This document shows, piece by piece, positions 39,485 to 46,765 of a DNA stretch of 57,939 nt. Location of the stretch: the NCBI GenBank assembly GCA_016870325.1, contig VGBV01000002.1:1-57939 (forward strand). Direction: 5' to 3'. The DNA is from Actinomycetota bacterium. Lineage in GTDB: Bacteria; Actinomycetota; Thermoleophilia; Solirubrobacterales; 70-9. How positions within the stretch are numbered: the stretch's first letter is position 1; each line of letters opens with the position of its first letter. The notes beneath the pieces are model-generated. The model was not told the DNA's origin, searched no databases, and was given only the letters and a program-made list of their open reading frames with translations. The position numbers and the translations under genes are program-made.

Positions 39485-41818
39485 ATGGCCTCGGCCACCG
39501 GCCCGGTACTCCTCGACGCCGGCCTGAAGCCGGTAGACCGCTCCTTCGAGTCGCACTGGGTGCGGCCGGGGGCGGCGACGGCGGTGCGGTTGCATCCCGA
39601 CGACGTCGTCAGGGTCGTCAACCGCGACGGTGGCCAGGTCGCCGAGCTGACCGTCCTGGACGCCGACGGCGGCGAGGACCTCGCCGCGATCGGCGCCCGC
39701 GCCGACTCCGAGGCCGGCGTGCTGCGCGGCCTGCTTGGGAATGGCGCGGCGGCAGGGTTCCTGGGCACGCTCGGGGCCGAGGGTCTGGTCCCCGAGGACG
39801 CCCGAGCCCTGCGGTTGTTCGACGCCAAGACGCCGCGCGGTGCGTCCGAGTCCTTCACCGTCGAGCGCGATGCGACCGCGATCGTGGCGGCGCCCGGCGG
39901 CCGGGTCGTCGACGGGGACTGGCCGTCCTCGCCCCTGCTGGTCGAGGTGCAGCGGGCGGCGCCGAGGCCGTTCGAGGAGGTGGAGCTTCCGCCCCCCCTT
40001 GCCGAGCCCCGCCTCGACTTCCGCGTCAGCGCGGCGACGGCCGAGGGCTATGAGGTGAAGCGCGGCGAGTACATCCAGATCATCGACGTGCGCGGCAAGC
40101 AGTGCTCGGACTTCCTCGCCTTCAACTGGCAGAAGCTCCAGGACGGGGTCGAGCGGGGGCTCGACGCGACCACCACCAGGACGCTGATGGGGATGAAGTA
40201 CCCGGCGCCCGGACTGCACCGCAAGACCTTCGACAAGGACATGGACCCGCTGACCGAGCTGATCCAGGACACCGTCGGCCGTCACGACAGCTTCGCCCTC
40301 GCCTGCACGGCCAAGTACTACGAGGAGCTGGGCTATCCCGGGCACATCAACTGCTCGACCAACTTCAACGGCGAGGTGACGCCCTACGGGGTCGAGGAGC
40401 GCCGCGGCTGGGAGGCCCTGAACTTCTTTTACAACACCGACTTCGACGACGACCACAACTTCATCCTGGACGAGCCTTGGTCACGGCCCGGCGACTACGT
40501 GCTGCTCCGCGCCGCCAACGACCTACTCTGCGCATCGTCGTCGTGTCCCGACGACGTTGACCCGGCCAACGGCTGGGAGATCAGCGACATCCACGTCCGC
40601 GTCTACTCGCCCGAGAACACCTTCTCGCAGGCGATCGCCCATCGCGTCACACCGGAGGCCGAGCCCGTAATGACCAAGGAGACCGCTTTCCACCGCCGTA
40701 CCTCCGCCCTCACGGGCGACATGGTCGAGTACCGCGGCTACTGGCTGCCGGACTGCTTCCCCGGAGAGGGCTCGATCGGCGAGTACTGGGCCTGCCGCGA
40801 GCGGGCCGCGATCATGGACCTCTCGGCCCTGCGCAAGTGGGAGGTGCTGGGCCCCGACGCCGAGATGCTGATCCAGCGCGCGATCACCCGCGACGCGCGC
40901 AAGCTCTCGGTCGGCCAGGTCACCTACACCGCGGTCTGCAACGAGACCGGCGGCATGCTCGACGACGCGACCGTGTACCGGCTCGCCGACGACAACTTCC
41001 GCTTCGTCGCCGGCGACGAGTACACCGGCGTTCACCTGAACAAGCTCGCCGACGCCGAGGACATGCGGGTCTTCGTCAAGCCCTCGACCGACCAGCTCCA
41101 CAACGTCGCTGTCCAGGGCCCCGAGAGCCGCGAGATCCTGAAGAAGATCGTCTGGACCAACCCCCAGCAGCCTGCGTTCGACGAGCTCAAGTGGTTCCGT
41201 CTGCTGATCGGCCGCATCGGCGACTACGACGGGATCCCGATCGTCGTCTCGCGCACCGGCTACACGGGCGAGCTGGGCTACGAGGTCTGGTGCCACCCCG
41301 ACGACGGGGAGGCCGTCTGGGACGCGATCACCGAGGCCGGTGAGGGTCACGGCCTGCAGCCGCTCGGCTTCTCGGCGCTCGACATGCTGCGAATCGAGTC
41401 GGGCCTGATCTTCGCCGGCTACGAGTTCGACGACCAGGTCGACCCCTTCGAGGCCGGCATCGGCTTCGCCGTCGCTCTGGACTCCGAGGACGACTTCGTC
41501 GGCAAACAGGCCCTGGTCGAGCGCTCCGAGCATCCCCAGCGCAAGCTCGTCGGCCTCGAGTTGGAGGGCTCCGAAACGGCCGGCCATGGTGATTGCGTCC
41601 ACGTCCCCGCCGAGCGCGCCAGCGTCGGCGTCGTCACCAGCGGCACCCGCAGCCCGGTGCTGCGCAAGAACATCGCCCTCTGCCGCCTCGCCGTGCAGCA
41701 CACCGAGCCCGGAACCGAGATCGAGGTCGGCAAGCTCGACGGCGCCCAGAAGCGGATCCCCGCCAAGGTCGTCCCGATCCCCTTCTATGACCCGAAGAAG
41801 GAGCGCCCGCGGAGCTAG
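39485..41818 (+). CDS. DUF1989-GcvT fusion protein
   Basis: 777 residues in three parts. Residues 1-170 look like a degenerate half of the second part. Residues about 175-390 match DUF1989 (urea-carboxylase-associated type): RGEYIQIIDVRGKQCSDFLA, then a GRHDSF...C region, HINCSTNFNGEVTPYGV and NFFYNTDF. Residues about 400-777 are a GcvT aminomethyltransferase-like fold (RAAIMDLSALRKWEVLGPDA, RTGYTGELGYEVW, GLQPLGFSALDMLRIESGLI, VGVVTSGTRSP). GcvT-fold enzymes move one-carbon groups to tetrahydrofolate. The operon partner is the ACAD-fold gene. Substrate unknown. Confidence 0.85.
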   Translation: MASATGPVLLDAGLKPVDRSFESHWVRPGAATAVRLHPDDVVRVVNRDGGQVAELTVLDADGGEDLAAIGARADSEAGVLRGLLGNGAAAGFLGTLGAEGLVPEDARALRLFDAKTPRGASESFTVERDATAIVAAPGGRVVDGDWPSSPLLVEVQRAAPRPFEEVELPPPLAEPRLDFRVSAATAEGYEVKRGEYIQIIDVRGKQCSDFLAFNWQKLQDGVERGLDATTTRTLMGMKYPAPGLHRKTFDKDMDPLTELIQDTVGRHDSFALACTAKYYEELGYPGHINCSTNFNGEVTPYGVEERRGWEALNFFYNTDFDDDHNFILDEPWSRPGDYVLLRAANDLLCASSSCPDDVDPANGWEISDIHVRVYSPENTFSQAIAHRVTPEAEPVMTKETAFHRRTSALTGDMVEYRGYWLPDCFPGEGSIGEYWACRERAAIMDLSALRKWEVLGPDAEMLIQRAITRDARKLSVGQVTYTAVCNETGGMLDDATVYRLADDNFRFVAGDEYTGVHLNKLADAEDMRVFVKPSTDQLHNVAVQGPESREILKKIVWTNPQQPAFDELKWFRLLIGRIGDYDGIPIVVSRTGYTGELGYEVWCHPDDGEAVWDAITEAGEGHGLQPLGFSALDMLRIESGLIFAGYEFDDQVDPFEAGIGFAVALDSEDDFVGKQALVERSEHPQRKLVGLELEGSETAGHGDCVHVPAERASVGVVTSGTRSPVLRKNIALCRLAVQHTEPGTEIEVGKLDGAQKRIPAKVVPIPFYDPKKERPRS

Positions 41819-41981
41819 TGGCCCTCCTCAAAACGTCTCACCGGAAATGACTGGTCCGGATCACCACCATGCTGCGTCCTCGGTCGTCCGAATAGCGCTG
41901 CTATTCGGACTCCCTGCCTCCTTGCCTGGCGGCGCCTGGCCTGCGTCATTTCCTGGCGAACGTTCCGAGAAAGGCCACTAG
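41815..41981. mobile_element. 167-bp MITE-like element with 37-bp imperfect terminal inverted repeats
   Basis: The left end 41815-41851 begins CTAGTGGCC and ends GGAAATGAC. The reverse complement of the right end 41945-41981 begins and ends identically, with 28 of 37 positions matching and no gaps. The centre holds a perfect 11-bp hairpin. No coding sequence. The terminal CTAG words supply the stop codons of both convergent neighbours. It may be a non-autonomous element or a two-way terminator structure. Confidence 0.6.
41886..41910. terminator. Perfect 11-bp hairpin inside the 167-bp element
   Basis: GTCCGAATAGC (41886-41896) and GCTATTCGGAC (41900-41910) pair fully around the loop GCT. It lies between convergent genes and could terminate both, although no T tract follows. 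Confidence 0.6.
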
Positions 41982-42601
41982 GCGAGCTCGGCGCCCGAGG
42001 CCAGGTCGCCGTACTGGCCTCCGTGGAAGAGGAGGGGGCGGGCGTTCTCGTCGTAGCAGGCGTATTCGACCCTGCCTAGGAAGAGGGAGTGGTCGCCGCC
42101 CCAGTAGGACTTGGCGACCTTGGCGACGAACTGGGCGGCCGAGCCGTCGACCACGGGGGTCTCGTGGACCAGGTCGAACGCGGGCGCGGCCCCGCCGTCG
42201 GCGACCCGGCCGGCGAACCGGTCGGAGAGCTCGCGCTGGTCGGTTGCCAGCACCGAGACGCCGTAGCGCCGGCCCTCGTACAGGAGCGAGCACATCTTCG
42301 TGCGGCGGTCGACCGAGATCAACACCAGCGGAGGCTCGAGACTGACCGACATGAACGCGTTCGCGGTCATCCCGTGGACCTCGTCCCCTACCTTGGTCGT
42401 GATCACGGTGACGCCGGTGGCGAACATGCCGAGCGTCTGGCGCAGCGCGCGCGCGGGGTCGTCGCCCTCGATCTCCAGCAGCTCCTCCTCGGCCGCGTCG
42501 GGGACGCCCTGCCCGATTCCGTCCGGCCCCGTACCGACCCAGGCGGCGACCTCGGCCAGCTTCAGGTCGAACTCGGGTGGCTTGCCGGGCGACTCGGGCA
42601 C
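41978..42601 (-). CDS. Flavin reductase-like (HpaC-type) protein
   Basis: 207 residues. The split-barrel FMN domain starts near residue 52: ALRQTLGMFATGVTVITTKV, then GMTANAFMSVSLEPPLVLIS, SVLATDQRELSDRFAG and a closing FLGRVEYACYDENARPLLFHGGQYG. Such proteins supply reduced flavin to two-component monooxygenases. A 50-residue acidic N-terminal extension (MPESPGKPPEFDLKLAEVAA onward) is unusual. It is convergent with the DUF1989-GcvT gene and may serve the ACAD-fold enzyme upstream. Confidence 0.88.
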   Translation of the reverse strand: MPESPGKPPEFDLKLAEVAAWVGTGPDGIGQGVPDAAEEELLEIEGDDPARALRQTLGMFATGVTVITTKVGDEVHGMTANAFMSVSLEPPLVLISVDRRTKMCSLLYEGRRYGVSVLATDQRELSDRFAGRVADGGAAPAFDLVHETPVVDGSAAQFVAKVAKSYWGGDHSLFLGRVEYACYDENARPLLFHGGQYGDLASGAELA

Positions 42602-42708
42602 GCCCGCATTATCCCGGTAACTCGCCCCGCGAGCGTGAAATGGACCAGCCTGAGCGTCGGATCGAACACATGTTCTTCTTCACGCTGCGAGTAACCTGAC
42701 TGCTCCCC

Positions 42709-42782
42709 GCGCCCGTAGCTCAGCTGGATAGAGCGCCGCCCTCCGGAGGCGGAGGCCGCAGGTTCGAATCCTGCCGGGCGCG
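42709..42782 (+). tRNA. tRNA-Arg (anticodon CCG)
   Basis: A complete cloverleaf of 74 bases. The acceptor GCGCCCG pairs with CGGGCGC (42775-42781) before discriminator G. The D arm is GCTCAGCTGGATAGAGC. The anticodon stem CCGCC/GGCGG carries loop CTCCGGA, giving anticodon CCG for CGG codons. The T arm has GGTTCGAATCC. CCA is not encoded. Confidence 0.97.
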
Positions 42783-42784
42783 CT

Positions 42785-42804
42785 CGGGGGCAGCGCCGCC
42801 CCCG
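42785..42804 (+). terminator. Hairpin after tRNA-Arg
   Basis: CGGGGGC (42785-42791) and GCCCCCG (42798-42804) pair perfectly around AGCGCC, three bases after the tRNA. There is no T tract. It also lies just beyond the convergent SnoaL-like stop and could act on both strands. Confidence 0.6.
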
Positions 42805-42808
42805 CGCG

Positions 42809-43210
42809 TCAGGAAAGCCCGGCGGCCTGGCGGGCCTCGTCGTGGCTGGTGAACGCGTCGAGCCGCACGATCTTGCCGTCGGCGAAGGTGTAGACGACGC
42901 CGGTGTCGAACTCGAGCGGTTCCTGCTCGCGCTCGATCCGGCTCACACCCAGGCCGAGCACCCGGTCTTCGGCCACCTCGGAGAACTCGGTGATGTCGGC
43001 GGCGAAGCGCTCCCCGTGCTCCTCGCCGAGCTTCTCGACGTCCCTGATGAACTCACGAACGCCTGCCTGGCCGCTGTAGCGGACCCTGCCGGTCAGCATC
43101 GCCGACACGTACCACTCGGTGTCCTCGCTGAAGCAGTCGACGTACGCGTCCATGTCGCCTCGCGAGAACGCCTCGTACGACCGCTTGGCCAGCTCGACGT
43201 TCGACCTCAC
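42809..43210 (-). CDS. SnoaL/NTF2-like protein
   Basis: 133 residues of the cone-shaped NTF2/SnoaL fold. NVELAKRSYEAFSRGDMDAY and VDCFSEDTEWYVS form the first helices, then GVREFIRDVEKLGEEHGERF, and a closing sheet with VVYTFADGKIVRLDAFTSHDEA. The pattern is that of small polyketide-cyclase or ketosteroid-isomerase-like proteins, usually of unknown substrate. Starts at GTG 43210. A lone gene between the tRNA and the sugar genes. Confidence 0.85.
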   Translation of the reverse strand: MRSNVELAKRSYEAFSRGDMDAYVDCFSEDTEWYVSAMLTGRVRYSGQAGVREFIRDVEKLGEEHGERFAADITEFSEVAEDRVLGLGVSRIEREQEPLEFDTGVVYTFADGKIVRLDAFTSHDEARQAAGLS

Positions 43211-43250
43211 CCCCGGTGAGTATCACACTCGGAGCGGCGGGCAGGGCGGG

Positions 43251-44210
43251 TCAGGGACGAACGTCGGGGTGCTCGCGGTACCACGCGAGGGTCCGCTCGA
43301 TGCCCTCCCGCAGCTCGACTCGAGGCTCCCAGCCGGTCAGCTCGCGAAGCTTGGAGAAGTCCAGGTACTGGCGGTCGATCTCGCCCTCCGGGTTGCCGCT
43401 GCCGCGGAAGTCGGGCTCGACGCCGGACCCCGACAGCTCGCAGACAAGCTCGACCACCTCGCGCACGGAGTTGGGGCGGCCCCAGCCGGCGTTGAAGGCC
43501 TCCCCCGCGCCGCGCTCCTCGGTCAGCGCGTCGGCCACGGCGAGGTAGGCGGAGGCGACGTCCTCGACGTAGAGGAAATCCCGCTCTGGGCTGCCGTCCG
43601 ATCGGATCACCGGGCGGCGCCCGTCCAGCGCAGCGCTCACCGCCTCGGGGATCAGCCGCGAGAAGTTGAGGTCGCCGCCGCCGTAGATGTTGGCGAACCG
43701 CGTCACCGCCACCGGCAGCCTGTAGCTGTGCCAGTAGGAGCGCGCGATCAGGTCGGCGGCGGCCTTGGAGACGTCGTAGGGGAAGGTGGGCTGCAGGGCC
43801 GCGTCCTCGGTGTAGGGCAGGTCCCGACGGGCCCCGTAGGCCTTGTCGGAGGAGGCGACGACGACGCGGGCGCCGCCGGCCTCCCTGACGGCCTCGAGCA
43901 GGTTCCAGGTGCCTTCGACGTTGGCGCGGAAGGTGGGCACCGGCGAGGCGAGGGCGTCGCCGACGATCGCCTGGGCGGCGAGGTGGAAGACTGTGTCGGG
44001 GGTGTGGGCGGCGACCGCCGAGCGGATCGACCCCGGGTCGAGCAGGTCGGCGACGTGCTCTTCGACCTCGCCCTCGATCCCCAGCAGCGCCAGGCCCGAG
44101 GCCCGCTCGGTGGCGCGGTCGAGGCCGACCACCGCGTCGCCGCGCTCGAGCAGCGCCCGCGCGAGCCAGGAGCCGCCGAAGCCGCGGGCGCCGGTGACGA
44201 GCGCCTTCAC
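43251..44210 (-). CDS. NDP-sugar epimerase/dehydratase, CDP-glucose 4,6-dehydratase-like
   Basis: 319-residue extended short-chain dehydrogenase/reductase. NAD motif TGARGFGGSWLARAL (about 6-20), catalytic Ser in VVASSDKAYG (about 120), Tyr-x3-Lys in YDVSKAAADL (about 143), and substrate loops RFANIYGGGDLNFSRLIP and RDFLYVEDVASAYL. With a sugar-1-phosphate nucleotidyltransferase directly upstream (ten-base gap) it fits RfbG, which makes CDP-4-keto-6-deoxyglucose. GDP- or dTDP-sugar chemistry is possible. Starts at GTG 44210. Confidence 0.85.
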   Translation of the reverse strand: MKALVTGARGFGGSWLARALLERGDAVVGLDRATERASGLALLGIEGEVEEHVADLLDPGSIRSAVAAHTPDTVFHLAAQAIVGDALASPVPTFRANVEGTWNLLEAVREAGGARVVVASSDKAYGARRDLPYTEDAALQPTFPYDVSKAAADLIARSYWHSYRLPVAVTRFANIYGGGDLNFSRLIPEAVSAALDGRRPVIRSDGSPERDFLYVEDVASAYLAVADALTEERGAGEAFNAGWGRPNSVREVVELVCELSGSGVEPDFRGSGNPEGEIDRQYLDFSKLRELTGWEPRVELREGIERTLAWYREHPDVRP

Positions 44211-44220
44211 GCCTCCCTCC

Positions 44221-44949
44221 TCATCCGCTCTCCTCCTCGGACCAGATCCGCCACGGCGCCCGCCCCGACTCCCAGAGGTCGTTCAGCAGCACCGCGTCCT
44301 TGTAGGTGTCCATGCAGTCCCAGAAGCCCTCGTGCCGGTAGGCGGCGAGCTCGCCGTCCGCGGCGAGCCGCTCCAGCGGCTCGCGCTCGAGCACGCTGTC
44401 GGGCGCCAGGTAGTCGAGCGCGCCCGGCTCGAAGCAGAAGAAGCCCCCGTTGATCCAGCGATCGAGGCTCGGCTTCTCCTCGAAGCGCAGCACCCGGTCG
44501 TCCTCGCCCAGCTCGGCGACCCCGAACTGGAGGGTCGGGCGGACGACCGTGACGGTGGCCTGCGCGCCGGCCAGCTCGTGCGCCTCCAGCAGCGCGCCGA
44601 GGTGGATGTCGGCGACCCCGTCCGCGTAGGTGGCGCAGAACGCACCCCCGTCCAGCCGGTCCTCCAGCAGCTTGATCCGCCCGCCGGTGGGCGTGTCCGT
44701 CCCCGTCTCGATGCACTCGACCTCCAGCCCGGCGGGCCAGTCGCTGTCCGCGACCCAGTCCTCGATCTGCTCGCCCTTGTACCCGGTCGCGAGCAGGAAG
44801 CGCTCGAAGCCCTGGGCAGCGTAGATCGAGATCACGTGCCAGAGGATCGGCCGGCCGCCGATCTCCACCAGCGCCTTCGGGATCGACTCGGTGCGCTCGC
44901 GCAGGCGCGTGCCGCGGCCGCCGCAGAGGATGACGACGGGGCGCTTCAG
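44221..44949 (-). CDS. Sugar-1-phosphate nucleotidyltransferase, RfbF-like, with probable CTG start
   Basis: 242 residues if read from CTG 44949. LKRPVVILCGGRGTRLRERT carries the nucleotide-binding GGxGTRL motif, followed by SIPKALVEIGGRPILWHVIS. Later motifs are CATYADGVADIHL, FGVAELGEDDRV and GFWDCMDTYKD, typical of glucose-1-phosphate cytidylyltransferase. The first canonical start is ATG 44868, which would delete the active-site loop. CTG 44949 overlaps the upstream cysO TGA in the sequence CTGA, the usual geometry of coupled genes here. Confidence 0.87.
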   Translation of the reverse strand: MKRPVVILCGGRGTRLRERTESIPKALVEIGGRPILWHVISIYAAQGFERFLLATGYKGEQIEDWVADSDWPAGLEVECIETGTDTPTGGRIKLLEDRLDGGAFCATYADGVADIHLGALLEAHELAGAQATVTVVRPTLQFGVAELGEDDRVLRFEEKPSLDRWINGGFFCFEPGALDYLAPDSVLEREPLERLAADGELAAYRHEGFWDCMDTYKDAVLLNDLWESGRAPWRIWSEEESG

Positions 44950-45218
44950 CCGCCCGCGACGGCGGGCAGGATCGTGACCTCGTCGCCGTCGTTGACGGCG
45001 GTCTCGAGGCCGTCCTGGAAGCGGATGTCCTCGCCCTCCACGTAGACGTTGACGAAGCGACGCAGATCGCCGTCGGAGGTGATTCGCTCGCGCAACCCGT
45101 CGTGCTGGTCGAAGACGGCGTCGAGCGCCTCGCCGACGGTGCCGCCCTCGACCTCGACCTCGCCCTCGCCCCCGGTGGCGGCGCGGAGCTGGGCCGGGAT
45201 CTTGACGGTGATGCTCAT
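44946..45218 (-). CDS. cysO: CysO-like sulfur carrier protein (ThiS/MoaD family)
   Basis: 90-residue beta-grasp protein ending in Gly-Gly, the site of thiocarboxylation. MSITVKIPAQLRAATGGEGE and the late segment RRFVNVYVEGEDIRFQ, GDEVTILPAVAGG closely follow mycobacterial CysO, which ends in the same VTILPAVAGG. CysO donates sulfur to the PLP enzyme CysM and is released by the Mec hydrolase. Here the preceding gene is a threonine-synthase-family enzyme 24 bases upstream, and no mec is in the window. It therefore probably serves that enzyme. Confidence 0.9.
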   Translation of the reverse strand: MSITVKIPAQLRAATGGEGEVEVEGGTVGEALDAVFDQHDGLRERITSDGDLRRFVNVYVEGEDIRFQDGLETAVNDGDEVTILPAVAGG

Positions 45219-45242
45219 GCCGACGGCATCCTAGTCAAGCCG

Positions 45243-46478
45243 TCAGGCGACCTGCGCCGGAGCGAACTCGCGCTCGAAGGACTCGAGGGTGGGATCGATC
45301 TCGTGCATCTGGAAGGAGTCGCGCACGGCGTCGAGCGTCTTCAGGCCCTCGCCGGTGATGTAGACGACGACGCGCTCGCCCGGGTCGATCGCTCCCTGCT
45401 CGGCGAGCTTCGCGAGCACCCCGACGGTGACCCCGCCGGCCGTCTCGGTGAAGATGCCCGTCGTCTCGGCGAGCAGCCGGATCCCGGCCCGGATCTCGTC
45501 GTCGTCGACCGACTCGATCGCGCCGGCGGTGCTGCGCGCGAGGTCGAGCGCGTAGGGCCCGTCCGCCGGATCCCCGATCGCGAGGCTCTTGGCGATCGTG
45601 TCGGGCTTCTGGGGCTTGCAGACGTCGGATCCGTCGGCGAACGCGGTCGCGACCGGCGAGCAGCCCTCGGCCTGGGCGCCGCAGAAGATCGGCAGCTCGC
45701 CCTCGACCAGCCCGATCTCGAGCCACTCGCTGATCCCGCGGCCGAGCTTGGTGAACATCGAGCCCGAGGCGATAGGGCCGACGATCCGGTCGGGCAGGGT
45801 CCAGCCGAGCTGCTCGATCGTCTCGTAGGCCAGGGTCTTCGAGCCCTCGGCGTAGTAGGCGCGCAGGTTGACGTTGACGAAGGCCCAGGGGCGCTCGGCG
45901 GCGAGTTCGGTGCAGAGACGGTTGACGTCGTCGTAGTTGCCCCGGATGCCGACGAGCTTGGTGCCATAGACACCGGTCGCGAGCAGCTTCTGCTCCTCCA
46001 GGTCGGAGGGCACGAACACGTACGAGTCGAGGCCGGCGGCGGCCGCGTGCGCGGCGACGGCGTTGGCCAGGTTCCCGGTCGAAGCGCAGGCGACGGTCTC
46101 GAAGCCCAGCTCCTTGGCCTTGGCGACCGCGACCGCGACCACCCGGTCCTTGAACGAGTGCGTGGGGTTTGCGGCGTCGTTCTTGACCCAGACCTCGCCG
46201 AGGCCGAGCCGCTCGGCCAGCCGGTCGGCCTTGACCAGCGGCGTCATGCCGGGCTCGAGCGGGTCGCCCGGGCGCTCGCCCTCGGCGAACGGCAGGAAGT
46301 CCGCATAGCGCCAGATCCCGCGAGATCCCGCCTGGATCTTGCGCTTCAGCTCCACGGCGTCGAGGCCGGAGTGGTCATATCGGACCTCGAGCGGCCCGAA
46401 GCAGCTCTCGCAGAAGAAGGCGGCGCCGAGCTCATAGGACGCTCCGCACTCCTTGCAGTTCAGTGATTCGACCGCCAA
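45243..46478 (-). CDS. thrC: Threonine synthase-family PLP enzyme under SAM control
   Basis: 411 residues from TTG 46478. The N-terminal zinc ribbon C8-x2-C11-x11-C23-x2-C26 is followed by a fold-type II PLP domain. The PLP Lys is in NPTHSFKDRVV (about 108), the phosphate loop is ACASTGNLANAVAAHAA, and GPIASGSMFTKLGRG and FTETAGGVTVGVL complete the site. The family acts on O-phosphohomoserine. A SAM-I riboswitch and terminator precede it and a CysO-like carrier follows, which suggests homocysteine rather than threonine synthesis. The name thrC is by family, the proposed role is inference. Confidence 0.93.
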   Translation of the reverse strand: MAVESLNCKECGASYELGAAFFCESCFGPLEVRYDHSGLDAVELKRKIQAGSRGIWRYADFLPFAEGERPGDPLEPGMTPLVKADRLAERLGLGEVWVKNDAANPTHSFKDRVVAVAVAKAKELGFETVACASTGNLANAVAAHAAAAGLDSYVFVPSDLEEQKLLATGVYGTKLVGIRGNYDDVNRLCTELAAERPWAFVNVNLRAYYAEGSKTLAYETIEQLGWTLPDRIVGPIASGSMFTKLGRGISEWLEIGLVEGELPIFCGAQAEGCSPVATAFADGSDVCKPQKPDTIAKSLAIGDPADGPYALDLARSTAGAIESVDDDEIRAGIRLLAETTGIFTETAGGVTVGVLAKLAEQGAIDPGERVVVYITGEGLKTLDAVRDSFQMHEIDPTLESFEREFAPAQVA

Positions 46479-46480
46479 CG

Positions 46481-46510
46481 AAAAAACCTCCGCCTGGCTG
46501 TGGGCGGAGG
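46481..46510 (-). terminator. Riboswitch expression-platform terminator
   Basis: On the minus strand CCTCCGCC... in transcript order arms 46510-46503 and 46494-46487 pair over 8 bp around an 8-base loop, followed by six T (46486-46481). The 3' arm ends GGAGG, eight bases before the TTG start of thrC, so the terminator stem also holds the Shine-Dalgarno sequence. Confidence 0.92.
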
Positions 46511-46530
46511 TTCCGGGGGGAATCTCTTCC

Positions 46531-46650
46531 CACATCTTCCAGGCCTCTCGAATTGCTTGCCTGATGGATTTGGCACCTTCCTCGAATCGCGACGATCCGA
46601 GGGGGTTGCCGGGGTTTCAACGGGCCATTCCCTCCACCCCTCTTGATGTG
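46531..46650 (-). ncRNA. SAM-I (S-box) riboswitch aptamer
   Basis: Minus-strand order: P1 5' arm CACATC (46650-46645), AAGAGGGGTGGAGGGAATGG, CCCGTTGAAACC, CCGGCAACC, a variable P3 arm, AGGTGCCAAATCC, a P4 hairpin and P1 3' arm GATGTG (46536-46531). These are the invariant S-box elements (GAUGAAA-like kink-turn/core, CGGCAACC, GGUGCCAA-UCC) in correct order and spacing. SAM binding stabilises P1 and should favour the downstream terminator, turning thrC-cysO off when SAM is plentiful. Confidence 0.95.
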
Positions 46651-46669
46651 GTGCAGCTATGTGCGGGTG

Positions 46670-46675
46670 ACTATA
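46670..46675 (-). promoter_or_regulatory. -10 element (TATAGT) for the riboswitch-thrC-cysO transcript
   Basis: TATAGT on the minus strand places the transcript start near 46663, about 13 bases before the first aptamer base. The -35 is not clear. Confidence 0.6.
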
Positions 46676-46715
46676 GCGCGGGCATCGGCTTGCGGTCCCG
46701 GATGCGGCCGTTGCG

Positions 46716-46721
46716 TAGAGT
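46716..46721 (+). promoter_or_regulatory. Possible -10 element (TAGAGT) for corA
   Basis: TAGAGT ends ten bases before an ATG at 46732 and 44 bases before the corA ATG. It is divergent from the thrC promoter, 41 bases away. Confidence 0.4.
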
Positions 46722-46765
46722 GCCATTCGCCATGGAACAGCTGACCGCACACGAGGAGCCGGCCG

